From positions 3,658,001 to 3,722,000 of the forward strand of contig NZ_JAFBBO010000001.1 of the NCBI RefSeq assembly GCF_016907235.1: DNA of 64,000 nt. Reading direction: 5' to 3'. Shown piece by piece: positions 19,260-27,632 of the stretch. A program made the translations under genes and the position numbers. Source of the stretch: Oerskovia jenensis (GTDB lineage: Bacteria; Actinomycetota; Actinomycetes; Actinomycetales; Cellulomonadaceae). How positions within the stretch are numbered: the first letter of the stretch is position 1; each line of letters starts with the position of its first letter. The notes below the pieces were generated by a model. It did no database searches and had not been told where the DNA came from. It worked only from the letters and a program-made list of their open reading frames with translations.

Positions 19260-20386
19260 CGGCCGGCTCCGCTCGCGGCGTCCCGGTAGGCAGCGACCGT
19301 GAGGTCGGCTGCGCGGGCCCAGGTGTACGTCGATGCGTTCTCCAGCGCCGCAGCGGCGAGCAGGTCGTGCTCGGGTCCGGCGGCCCGTCGGATCGCGTCG
19401 GCCAGGGCATCGGGGGAGGTCGGGTCGACCAGGAGGGCGCCCGCCCCGCTCACCTCGGCCATCGACGTGCCCTCGGACGTCACGACCGGGGTGCCGTGCG
19501 CCATCGCCTCCAGGACGGGCATCCCGAAGCCCTCCCAGAGCGAGGGGAAGCAGAACGCTGCGGCGGTCCGGTAGGCGACCTGCAGGGCCTGCTCGGGAAC
19601 CTTGCCGAGCAGGTGGACACGATCCGCAGGAAGCCGGTCGACGACCGCACGGACCTCTGCCGAGGTCCCGCCCCAGCCGGTCGGGCCGATCAGCACGAGG
19701 TCGAGGTCGGTGCCCTCGCCGAGCATCGTGCTGAAGGCCGCGAGGAGCGCGCCCACGTTCTTCCGGGGTTCGAAGGTCCCGCACCAGAGGACGAAGTCCC
19801 GGTGCACCCCGTGGGCGGCGCGCCAGGCCGTGACCTCGTCCTCGGTGACGGGCGCTGCGCTCGTGCCGTGCGGGACGACCCGCAGTCGCTCCGGCGACAG
19901 GCCGGCCTCGACGCAGTCGTCCCGGGTCGCGACCGAGGGGACGATGACGAGATCCGCCTCCCGACGAACGACCTGGAGGGCCTTCTCGAAGTAGCGGACC
20001 CCGTGAGGCGTGAAGTGCGAGGAGTTCCTCCGGAACGCGACGTCGTGGACGGTGACGACCAGGGGGGCGCTCCGGGGGGGAACGGCCCAGGTCGTCGCAT
20101 GGATCACGTCGGTCGGCGGACCCGGAACCCGTGGTGCCCGCAGGCTGTTCCACGACGCGTACAAGGCTCGTCGCGGCAGCGACGAGGCCACCAACGGCAT
20201 CGACGACGGCAGCCCTCGCCGGTCCTCGAGCGTCCCTCGCGCTCGGACGCCCGTCAGCCGGACGTCGTCGCGCGCGGCGAGGTGCTCGGCCAGACGACGG
20301 ATGTACGTGCCCGACCCTCCTGGTACCGGCTGCCACAGCTGTTCGACGGTCATGGACACCGAGACCGGGGCGGGGGAGGCAGTCAC
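19256..20386 (-). CDS. Family 4 glycosyltransferase (GT-B)
   Basis: A 376-residue GT4 enzyme. Features: TVEQLWQPVPGGSGTYIRRL at the N-terminus, VVTVHDVAFRR, IVPSVATRDDCVEAGL, LWCGTFEPRKNVGALLAAF, and the donor-binding CFPSLWEGFGMPVLEAMAHG. GTG 20386 is chosen because the first beta strand (VSVSMTVEQ) would be lost from an ATG at 20353, and because TAGGCT lies 7 nt upstream. It begins a two-gene operon with the following GT2. A mannosyl- or similar hexosyl-transferase is likely, without certainty. Confidence 0.9.
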   Translation of the reverse strand: MTASPAPVSVSMTVEQLWQPVPGGSGTYIRRLAEHLAARDDVRLTGVRARGTLEDRRGLPSSMPLVASSLPRRALYASWNSLRAPRVPGPPTDVIHATTWAVPPRSAPLVVTVHDVAFRRNSSHFTPHGVRYFEKALQVVRREADLVIVPSVATRDDCVEAGLSPERLRVVPHGTSAAPVTEDEVTAWRAAHGVHRDFVLWCGTFEPRKNVGALLAAFSTMLGEGTDLDLVLIGPTGWGGTSAEVRAVVDRLPADRVHLLGKVPEQALQVAYRTAAAFCFPSLWEGFGMPVLEAMAHGTPVVTSEGTSMAEVSGAGALLVDPTSPDALADAIRRAAGPEHDLLAAAALENASTYTWARAADLTVAAYRDAASGAGR

Positions 20387-20393
20387 GGGGCCA

Positions 20394-20399
20394 AGCCTA
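20394..20399 (-). promoter_or_regulatory. Leaderless -10 box TAGGCT for GT4 operon
   Basis: Minus-strand TAGGCT, 7 nt, then GTG at 20386. There is no Shine-Dalgarno. Confidence 0.55.
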
Positions 20400-20450
20400 G
20401 TCGCCGCACCGCTCGGCTCGAACGCACACGTGTCGCACACGGTCACCCGG

Positions 20451-20456
20451 TAGTAT
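20451..20456 (+). promoter_or_regulatory. -10 box TAGTAT for large membrane protein gene
   Basis: TAGTAT about 45 nt before the GTG at 20502, in the short divergent gap. The leader contains GGGAG, 7 nt before the start. Confidence 0.5.
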
Positions 20457-20501
20457 CAGCCGATTCCTCGGCGTGACCCACCCTCGATCGGGAGTGCAGC
20501 G

Positions 20502-22478
20502 GTGTTGACAGATCAGGTAGCGGCGGAGCCCCCGGCGCCGGCGCATCGGCGGCCGGGCGGCTCCGTCAGGTTCTTGACCTGGCTGCGCAGGCGTCGCCGA
20601 TGGGGTGTCATCGTGCCGGTCGTGCTCTATCTCGCGCTCGTCCTGTCGGGAGCGACCCAGTCGTCGGTCGGTATCTCGTTGCTGCGAGAGGACCCCGATC
20701 AGCCACTCGGCTTGACGCTCGGCGGCCCGTTGGGCATCCGTAGCGACGAGTACATGACGTCGACTCCGATCGATATCGGAGTCACTGCGGTGGAGACGAC
20801 GGAGACGCTCAACCCGCTCGCCGCACCGCAGACCTTCCTCAGCCAGCTTCCTGCAGGCCCGGTCTCAGCAGTGGTCCTCTTCGACGGCGCCCTGCTCACC
20901 GTTCCTGGGATCCCCGACGAGATCCTCCTCGCTGCCCGGTGGTGGCTGCCGTTCCTGCTGCTGTTCCTCGCCGCGCCACGATGGTTCGCGTCGGTCACGG
21001 GCAACGCCCGCATCGGCTACTTCGCCGCTGCGCTGCTGGTTCTGGGCCCGGCAGCAGCCTGGTGGTCGTTCGCTCAGGTCCGGATCCTCGGCTTCGTCCT
21101 GGCGGGGTGCGCCGCCCTCTTGCTCTCGCGCGAGTCGTGGCTGGTCGACCGGCGTTGGAGAGCCGTCGGCTGGGGTCTCCTCGCCGCAGTGCTTCTCGCC
21201 CGGACTCCGCTGTACTACCAGCCGTGGGCGATCGTCCTGGTCGGCACGATCGCGGTCGCCACTGCGGCCGGGATGCTCGCCCCTCGGGCCGGACGACGCG
21301 CGAGTCTGCTCCTGCTGCTCGGCGTGACCGGAGCGACGGCCGCGCTGCTCGGAGCGATCCTCTGGGAGAACCGCGAGGGGATCGAGGCGTCGCTCGGTAC
21401 AGCCTATCCGGGTCGGCGTGTGTCGACCGGGACAGCCAACAACTTCCAGGAGATCTTCGGCGGGACGAACCTCGCAGATCTTGAGACATACGTGACGTTC
21501 GTCGAGACGAACGGCAGCGAGATCTCCTCGGCATTCGCCGTGGCGTTCGTCTGGGCGCTGATCCTCCTGGCGGGCCGGCTCCGCTTCACGTCGACGATGC
21601 ACCGGGTGACGACCTGTACGACCGCGGTGGTCACGACCTGCTGGTTCGCCTGGTCGATGATCGACTTCGGATCGGTCGGTGGGCGGATTCCTCTCGTCAA
21701 CATCGTCCCCTCCGGCCGTGCCGCAGAAGCGCTCGGATTCCTCGGTGTCGTCCTGCTGTGCCTCGTGATTCCCGCCCTGCCTCGCCGCCCAGGAGTCCGC
21801 GTCGCAGCGATCAGCGCGACCGTCGTCGCAGGGCTGGCCGCCTATGCGGGCTCTTTGCTGCGCGTGGAGAATCTCCCGGAGCTCCCGCTCTCGCTCGTCT
21901 GGGTCTCGGCCGCGCTGCTGGCGATCGCCGTGTTCGTCGTGACGTGGCGGCCACGGCGAGCCTACGGCTACGTGATCTCGGTGGCGCTGGCCGCTGTCCT
22001 GGTCTGGGACGTGAACCCGCTCATGTTCGGCCTGGGAGACCTCCGGGACAGCGGTGCTGCGCAGCGGATGCTCGCCGAGGGGAAGCAGGCGCGCGACCAG
22101 GGCGAGGTCTGGGCTTCTGACTCCCCGTACGTCGACACCCTCATGATGGCTACCGGAGTCCCGTCGCTCTCGGGGAGACAGCTCGCCGGCCCCGACGAGG
22201 AGGCCTGGCGCGCCCTCGATCCTGAGGGGAAGTACGAGGACGTCTGGAACCGGGGGGGAGCCTACGTCTGGTTCACCTGGACCGCCGACGACGAGGTGAC
22301 GATGGCAAGTCCGAGCCTGGACGTCATCCGGGTCACCGGGTCGCCCTGCGCGGTCGCCGAGCTTGAGCCGCGCCTGACGCACGTCGTCGCGTCGGGCGAG
22401 ATCACCGGTGCGTGCCTCGTCCCGGACGGGAGCATCACGTGGGGTGGGAAGGAACAGCGGATCTACGCGATCCAATGA
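20502..22478 (+). CDS. Large multi-pass membrane protein (GT-C-like), unknown function
   Basis: A 658-residue protein. After a basic N-terminus (RFLTWLRRRRRWGVIV) come about 11-12 hydrophobic helices to residue 510, then an extracytoplasmic C-terminal domain of about 145 residues with DSPYVDTLMMATGVPSL and NRGGAYVWFTWTADDE. An early extracellular loop has GGPLGIRSDEYMTSTPIDIG. An acidic motif after the first helix and a long soluble tail are typical of GT-C transferases that use polyprenyl-phosphate sugars, but I do not recognise a named family. GTG 20502 has GGGAG 7 nt upstream. It stands alone between a divergent GT operon and a double terminator. Confidence 0.8.
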   Translation: MLTDQVAAEPPAPAHRRPGGSVRFLTWLRRRRRWGVIVPVVLYLALVLSGATQSSVGISLLREDPDQPLGLTLGGPLGIRSDEYMTSTPIDIGVTAVETTETLNPLAAPQTFLSQLPAGPVSAVVLFDGALLTVPGIPDEILLAARWWLPFLLLFLAAPRWFASVTGNARIGYFAAALLVLGPAAAWWSFAQVRILGFVLAGCAALLLSRESWLVDRRWRAVGWGLLAAVLLARTPLYYQPWAIVLVGTIAVATAAGMLAPRAGRRASLLLLLGVTGATAALLGAILWENREGIEASLGTAYPGRRVSTGTANNFQEIFGGTNLADLETYVTFVETNGSEISSAFAVAFVWALILLAGRLRFTSTMHRVTTCTTAVVTTCWFAWSMIDFGSVGGRIPLVNIVPSGRAAEALGFLGVVLLCLVIPALPRRPGVRVAAISATVVAGLAAYAGSLLRVENLPELPLSLVWVSAALLAIAVFVVTWRPRRAYGYVISVALAAVLVWDVNPLMFGLGDLRDSGAAQRMLAEGKQARDQGEVWASDSPYVDTLMMATGVPSLSGRQLAGPDEEAWRALDPEGKYEDVWNRGGAYVWFTWTADDEVTMASPSLDVIRVTGSPCAVAELEPRLTHVVASGEITGACLVPDGSITWGGKEQRIYAIQ

Positions 22479-22515
22479 CGTCGCCCGTGGCCGTCGATGA
22501 CGACCACGGGCGACG
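22479..22515 (+). terminator. Hairpin terminator after membrane protein gene
   Basis: Arms 22479-22490 and 22504-22515 form a 12-bp stem; the loop itself can pair as CGTC/GACG. It starts directly after the stop codon. Confidence 0.75.
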
Positions 22516-22524
22516 AGCACCTCC

Positions 22525-22557
22525 CTCGGCATCGCGAGGTGACCCCGCGATGCCGAG
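22525..22557 (-). terminator. Hairpin terminator after repeat protein gene
   Basis: Arms 22525-22536 and 22546-22557 form a perfect 12-bp stem with a 9-nt loop, 8 nt beyond the repeat-protein stop. With the neighbouring hairpin it insulates two convergent genes. Confidence 0.75.
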
Positions 22558-22565
22558 CGAGGTAC

Positions 22566-25190
22566 TCAGGCGATGGTGACGGTTCTGCAGACGAGCGGCT
22601 GCTCGTCCGGGTCCTCGAGCACCTGGATGCACACCTCGTGGGATCCCGGGGCGACATCGAGGAGCAGGTCGAAGCCGTACGACGCGTTGTCACCTGCTTC
22701 CGGCCGGACCAGGTCTGCGAGCAGCGAGAACGGATCGTCGTCGACAGGGGAGCCGACGACGTCGGTCACGTCCTCGGCAGGGGCAGGCAGCGCCACGGGG
22801 ACGCCGTCCACGAGGGCCACGATCGAGACCGGGTCGATGCCGTCGCCGCGGGCCCACCCTGCGATCCGCAGCTGACCGGGGCGCTCTTCGACGATGTCGA
22901 GGTCAGCGGAGAAACGACCCGCCTGCGCCTCGGTCTCGCCCGAGCCCGGCCCGACGGAGTCGGAGCCGGCGCCACCGACGGAGCCGGAGCCGGAGCCGGT
23001 GCCGTCGAGCGAAGGAGCGGGAACGCTCGGTGCGATGTCCGGGTCGACAGACGGTGAGGGGGACGGTGCGACCAGGTCCTCGTCAGTCGGCTCAGGGGTA
23101 GGCGGCGTCGCAGGGGCGGGAGCGGCCTGGGGCGCCGACAGGCGTGCAGTCACGGTCACGGTGGAGCAGCCGAGGGTCGTGGGGGCTCCGCCGTTGGTGT
23201 CGATGGCGTAGACGCACACGTTCTGGGCGCCGGGGCCGGTCGCGATGGTCTGGTTGAAGCCGACCTTGCCGGAGCGCCGGTAGGCGTTGCCGACGTCGGG
23301 GCGGTCGAGGTTGGCAGGGTAGGCGTAGCCGCGGCCGTTGACGTAGACGTGGACGTCGGTGGAGCCTGCGTTGTCCGGGTCGAACGCCCATCCGCTGATC
23401 TCGACGCCGGTCCCGGTGGACTTGAGGGACTCGACGTTTCCTGTGGGCGCGTTGTTCGTCACGGTCACGGTGGAGCAGCCGAGGGTCGTGTTCGCCCCGC
23501 CGCTGGTGTCGATGGCGTAGACGCACACGTTCTGGGCGCCGGGGCCGGTCGCGATGGTCTGGTTGAAGCCGACCTTGCCGGAGCGCCGGTAGGCGTTGCC
23601 GACGTCGGGGCGGTCGAGGTTGGCAGGGTAGGCGTAGCCGCGGCCGTTGACGTAGACGTGGACCTCGGTGGAGCCTGCGTTGTCCGGGTCGAACGCCCAT
23701 CCGCTGATCTCGACGCCGGTCCCGGTGGACTTGAGGGACTCGACGTTCCCTGTGGGCGCGTTGTTCGTCACGGTCACGGTGGAGCAGCCGAGGGTCGTGT
23801 TCGCCCCGCCGCTGGTGTCGATGGCGTAGACGCACACGTTCTGGGCGCCGGGGCCGGTCGCGATGGTCTGGTTGAAGCCGACCTTGCCGGAGCGCCGGTA
23901 GGCGTTGCCGACGTCGGGGCGGTCGAGGTTGGCCGGGTAGGCGTAGCCGCGGCCGTTGACGTAGACGTGGACCTCGGTGGAGCCTGCGTTGTCCGGGTCG
24001 AACGCCCATCCGCTGATCTCGACGCCGGTCCCGGTGGACCTGAGGGACTCGACGTTCCCTGTGGGCGCGTTGTTCGTCACGGTCACGGTGCGGCACGTCA
24101 GGAGGCTGTTCGCCCCGCCGCTGGAGTCGATGGCGTAGACGCACACGTTCTGGGCGCCGGGCCCGGTCACGATGGTCTGGTTGAAGCCGACCTTGCCGGA
24201 GCGGCCGTAGGCGTTGCCGACGTCGGGGCGGTCGAGGTTCGCCGGGTAGGCGTAGCCGCGGCCGTTGACGTAGACGTGGACCTCGACCGAGCCAGCGCTG
24301 TCCGGGTCGAACGCCCACCCGCCGACCTGGATGCTGTCGGTCCCGCTGGCCTGCAGGGACTCGACGTTGCCGACAGGGGTCCGCTGCTGGGTCGACCCGA
24401 ACCAGGAGGTGAAGAAGATGTAGAAGTTCCTGTTGCCGTAGGACGAGCAGGAGTTGCCCGAGCCGGTCCCGGCCGCGAGGGCGGCCGCATTCGGCTGGTA
24501 GGGCGTGTAGTTGTAGAGGCCCGCCGTCGCTTGGTTCTCGATGAAGACCGCCGAGCTGCCGCACGAGGCGTTCGGGTGGTAGCGGACCTGGTTCACGGTG
24601 CCGGCGCGGTGCGCGTAGCCGGTGGGGTTCGCCGCGTAGCGCTGGAACTGCTGGGCGGCCGAGTACACCTGGTTGGTGAAGCCGGCGTACTGCGGGTCGC
24701 ACCAGCCTCCGACGTTGTCGGGGCAGCCGAAACCGAGTGCCCGGGCGTAGGTCGCCGCCGACTTGCCGGCCGAGGCCGTGATCAGACCCTGCTCCTTCTG
24801 GAGCGTGACCAGGAGGACCTGGGGATTGATCCCGCAGGCACGGGAGACCTTCGCGATGATCTCGGCCGCGGACTCCGACCCCCCACCCGAGTAGCCGCCC
24901 TTGCAGAGGCTCGTCGCAGGACGCGTGGGGGTCGTCTCGCGGTAGTCCTTGATGCAGACGTTGCCCGCGGACGCCACGCACCCGGATCCCGTCGAGTTGA
25001 GGAAGCTCTGCACCGATCCCGCGGACATGGCGTTCGAGTCGTAGAAGATGGCGTCGCTGATGATCATTCCGGGGTTGAACCCGACGACGGGGGCGGCCTG
25101 GGCTGCCGGCGCGACGGCCACCAGCCCGGCTGCTATCAACCCGAGCGCGGTGAGCGCAGCGAGGAGTGCTTGTCGGACACGAGCGATCAT
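22566..25190 (-). CDS. Secreted protein: lysozyme-like N-terminus plus 103-residue repeats
   Basis: An 874-residue secreted protein. A Sec signal peptide (residues 1-32) ends in PAAQAAP. Residues 33-265 form a Cys-containing domain often labelled hemagglutinin-like in actinobacteria; NPQVLLVTLQKEQGLI has the Glu placement of lysozyme-like enzymes (inference). Four repeats of 103 residues follow (about 268-680), each with ISGWAFDPDNAGSTEVHVYV, RPDVGNAY, SGKVGFNQTI and QNVCVYAIDTSGGANTTLGC. Three are almost identical. A Pro/Ser/Gly-rich linker leads to a diverged fifth copy (RIAGWARGDG, HEVCIQVLED). There is no LPXTG or membrane anchor. ATG overlaps the upstream gene by ATGA. Confidence 0.88.
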   Translation of the reverse strand: MIARVRQALLAALTALGLIAAGLVAVAPAAQAAPVVGFNPGMIISDAIFYDSNAMSAGSVQSFLNSTGSGCVASAGNVCIKDYRETTPTRPATSLCKGGYSGGGSESAAEIIAKVSRACGINPQVLLVTLQKEQGLITASAGKSAATYARALGFGCPDNVGGWCDPQYAGFTNQVYSAAQQFQRYAANPTGYAHRAGTVNQVRYHPNASCGSSAVFIENQATAGLYNYTPYQPNAAALAAGTGSGNSCSSYGNRNFYIFFTSWFGSTQQRTPVGNVESLQASGTDSIQVGGWAFDPDSAGSVEVHVYVNGRGYAYPANLDRPDVGNAYGRSGKVGFNQTIVTGPGAQNVCVYAIDSSGGANSLLTCRTVTVTNNAPTGNVESLRSTGTGVEISGWAFDPDNAGSTEVHVYVNGRGYAYPANLDRPDVGNAYRRSGKVGFNQTIATGPGAQNVCVYAIDTSGGANTTLGCSTVTVTNNAPTGNVESLKSTGTGVEISGWAFDPDNAGSTEVHVYVNGRGYAYPANLDRPDVGNAYRRSGKVGFNQTIATGPGAQNVCVYAIDTSGGANTTLGCSTVTVTNNAPTGNVESLKSTGTGVEISGWAFDPDNAGSTDVHVYVNGRGYAYPANLDRPDVGNAYRRSGKVGFNQTIATGPGAQNVCVYAIDTNGGAPTTLGCSTVTVTARLSAPQAAPAPATPPTPEPTDEDLVAPSPSPSVDPDIAPSVPAPSLDGTGSGSGSVGGAGSDSVGPGSGETEAQAGRFSADLDIVEERPGQLRIAGWARGDGIDPVSIVALVDGVPVALPAPAEDVTDVVGSPVDDDPFSLLADLVRPEAGDNASYGFDLLLDVAPGSHEVCIQVLEDPDEQPLVCRTVTIA
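23149..24384. repeat. Four tandem 309-bp coding repeats
   Basis: Units start at 23149, 23458, 23767 and 24076, a constant 309-bp spacing (103 codons). The first three differ at only a few bases over 309 bp, while the fourth (N-terminal in the protein) is clearly diverged. This pattern suggests recent duplication or ongoing homogenisation by recombination. Confidence 0.95.
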
Positions 25191-25801
25191 GGGATGTTCA
25201 CCTGCGTTACGTCGGAGCGGCCGTCGCCTGTGGGCGACGCGAATTCGAGCACGGCGGACCAGGAGCCCGGGGCCATGCCCGTGAGGGGGATCGAGAAACC
25301 ACCGCAGCTCGTGGTGGTCGCGTCCGGCTGAGCGGGGAGCTCGGTGCGAACGGTCTCCCCGTCGTGGGTCAGGACGAGGGAGCAGACTCCCGCGTCGTCG
25401 ATCACGTCGGCGTAGCCACCGGCCTGGATCACTCCAGCGGCGGTGTCCGTGGCGACGAAGGTGAGCGTCACCGAGACCGTCCCGGCCGGGAGCGGCGCCA
25501 CCGGCTCAGGAGCGGGGGGTGCGAGAGGGTCCTCCCCTCCCGCGCCGGGGCCCGGCGTCTCCGGCAGGACCGGTGCGGTCGGGGGAGCAGGCGTGGCGCC
25601 GGTGTCGGGCGTCGTCGACGGAGAGGCGCTGGGCTCCTCGGACGGCGTGATCTGCTGAGTTGGTTCCGCGGCGGTGCGTGCCGAGCCGACGAGCCAGATC
25701 ACGACGCCGGCGGCAGCGAGGATCGCGCAGCCGACGGCGACGACGATGAGGAGAGTCCTGCGTGGCAGGGCGCTCCGTGCTTGAGGCGATGGGGGTTTCA
25801 C
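25187..25801 (-). CDS. Membrane-anchored protein with Pro-rich stalk and beta domain
   Basis: A 204-residue protein of unknown function. A short basic N-terminus is followed by one hydrophobic helix (about 17-39), then a Pro/Ser/Thr/Glu-rich stalk (45-105), then a C-terminal domain (about 107-204) with two Cys (GVCSLVL, TSCGGFSIPL) that could form a disulphide. It is probably tethered outside the membrane. GTG 25801 is the only good start. It is co-transcribed with and overlaps the repeat protein gene, so the two probably act together at the surface. Confidence 0.75.
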   Translation of the reverse strand: MKPPSPQARSALPRRTLLIVVAVGCAILAAAGVVIWLVGSARTAAEPTQQITPSEEPSASPSTTPDTGATPAPPTAPVLPETPGPGAGGEDPLAPPAPEPVAPLPAGTVSVTLTFVATDTAAGVIQAGGYADVIDDAGVCSLVLTHDGETVRTELPAQPDATTTSCGGFSIPLTGMAPGSWSAVLEFASPTGDGRSDVTQVNIP

Positions 25802-25957
25802 GCTCTAAGGATGTGTCGGGTGTACTGCGGAGTCGCGGCACACCGGTCGGCGTGTCGTGGAAGATCACCTCATGACGTACATCCCGGACGGACCGGATGT
25901 TGCCCGCGACGCACTCGGCCCCGGCAGACCCGTGTGCACCCGGTCAGTCTGACAAGG

Positions 25958-25995
25958 CCTGGGTCGCCCGGACCATCCGGTCCGGGCGACCCAGG
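25958..25995. terminator. Hairpin terminator after DUF2142 gene
   Basis: Arms 25958-25974 and 25979-25995 form a perfect 17-bp stem with a 4-nt loop, immediately beyond the stop at 25999. It ends the six-gene minus-strand operon that starts at 31099. Confidence 0.85.
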
Positions 25996-25998
25996 CGA

Positions 25999-27630
25999 TC
26001 AGGAACCGCCGGGCGCCGTGCGAGGGTCGGCGCTCTGGACGAGCGGAGCGCCCTCGGGCGGGAGGTCGCTCGTCGTCGGCGAGGAGACGACCTCGTCAGC
26101 AGGTCTCGCCTCTCGGGGAGTCGCCGCCCGGAGCGCGATGACCGCGAAGGCGACCCAGGCGGCGGCGTACGTGATCAGCAAGACCACGAGATTGACCGGC
26201 GGGAGCCAGCTCTCTGCGTCGAGCTTGAACCAGCCGCCGTTGCCACCGTTGATGTACCGGTGGAGGTTGAAGACGAGCGCAGCGACCTGGAGCCCGACGA
26301 GCACCACCGCGGTGGTCGTCACGAGGTTTCTCGTCATCCGTTCGTCCAGCGCGCGCGGTCGCCTCTCGATGGCCAGTGCGCACAGGAAGGTCAGACCGAT
26401 CGCGACCGGGAAGATGTAGCGCCCCTGCCAGAACCATCCGATCGTGGGCGCCTGGGCGACCTGGATCACGATCGGCAGGGTCAGGACGAGCGCTGAGACG
26501 ACGACGATGCCGAGGCGGTCGCGCCACGATCCTGCTGCCCAGCCGAGGAACATCATGAGGCCGACGAGCGCCGCGTACACCATGTAGAACCAGGTGGGGA
26601 AGGCCACGTCGAGCCAGCCGAGGGCAGCGACGAGCTGGTTGAGGTAGTAGGAGGTGTTCCCAGCGCTGTGGAGGAACGTGTCGCGGTCCGAGATGCCGGA
26701 GCCCACGGCGCGGTCCGGCAGGGCGTTGCCGAAGAGGATCCACGCGGTGGCGAGGGCGCACGAGAGGACGCACAGGACGATCGCGATCTGTGCCGAGCGT
26801 TGGCGCACGAGGGCGACGAGGTTCTTCCAGGGCGAGGTCCCGACGCACAGCAGCACGATCAGCACCACGAAGAACGGACCCAGCCCGCGAGCGTGCGCCA
26901 CGAGGGTCGTGGCGATCACCAGACGAGTCGCTCGTCGCGCCAGCACGCCGGGGTCGGGGGCTCGGAGCAGTGCGAGCAGGGTCACCCACAAGAGCACCGA
27001 ACCCGTGACCTCGAAGGACTGCGGGTTGATCGAACCGGTGAGGTTGATGAAGGTCGGGGTGAGGGGGAGGAGCAAGCCGAGCGCCATCCAGCGACGACGA
27101 GGCATCTCGGCGATGGTCCGCACGGCGAGAGCGAGCACGGCGGAGCTCACCAGGGCGTTGATGAGGCGCATCAGGTACGCGGTGTACTCACCTCCGTCGT
27201 CCGGGATGAGCGCGGGCAGACCGACCACCGCGTAGTACAACGGGTTGTAGTTGACGGCCGAGGTCGGGATCGTCGCGATCTGCTCGATGTCTCCCGTGAT
27301 CTCTGGCTGGCAGGAGGCCGTCGCCTCGGGCTGGAACGCGAGACAGTTCGCGAAGGTCGCGATGGTGTTGTACAGCAGGGGGATCTCGACGAGCCCGATC
27401 CCGGTGACTCCGCCGTCGGTGCTGACGTCCTCCGAACCCAGCACGACCGACGCCGCCTTGATCATGTGGGCGGGCTCGTCGACCGAAGCCATCAGAGGGT
27501 TGTTCACGGCCCAGAGCCCGCTGATCACGAAGAAGGCGAGGAACGACGACCAGAAGGCCTTGCGGGGCGACATGCGGCCGTCGCCGACGAGACCCCGGCG
27601 TCGGCGCAGGGTGGCAGAGAGAGACGACAT
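25999..27630 (-). CDS. DUF2142-family polytopic membrane protein
   Basis: A 543-residue protein with about 11-12 membrane helices. The first helix is followed by NNPLMASVDEPAHMIKAASV, the acidic first-loop motif (DEPAH) of DUF2142, a GT-C-like family found in surface-polysaccharide clusters. QGRYIFPVAIGLTF near the C-terminus is also family-like. Members are thought to be glycosyltransferases using polyprenyl-phosphate sugars on the outer membrane face, but this is not proven. ATG 27630 lies 2 nt after the stop of the preceding GT2, so it is the last gene of the operon. Confidence 0.85.
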   Translation of the reverse strand: MSSLSATLRRRRGLVGDGRMSPRKAFWSSFLAFFVISGLWAVNNPLMASVDEPAHMIKAASVVLGSEDVSTDGGVTGIGLVEIPLLYNTIATFANCLAFQPEATASCQPEITGDIEQIATIPTSAVNYNPLYYAVVGLPALIPDDGGEYTAYLMRLINALVSSAVLALAVRTIAEMPRRRWMALGLLLPLTPTFINLTGSINPQSFEVTGSVLLWVTLLALLRAPDPGVLARRATRLVIATTLVAHARGLGPFFVVLIVLLCVGTSPWKNLVALVRQRSAQIAIVLCVLSCALATAWILFGNALPDRAVGSGISDRDTFLHSAGNTSYYLNQLVAALGWLDVAFPTWFYMVYAALVGLMMFLGWAAGSWRDRLGIVVVSALVLTLPIVIQVAQAPTIGWFWQGRYIFPVAIGLTFLCALAIERRPRALDERMTRNLVTTTAVVLVGLQVAALVFNLHRYINGGNGGWFKLDAESWLPPVNLVVLLITYAAAWVAFAVIALRAATPREARPADEVVSSPTTSDLPPEGAPLVQSADPRTAPGGS

Positions 27631-27632
27631 CG

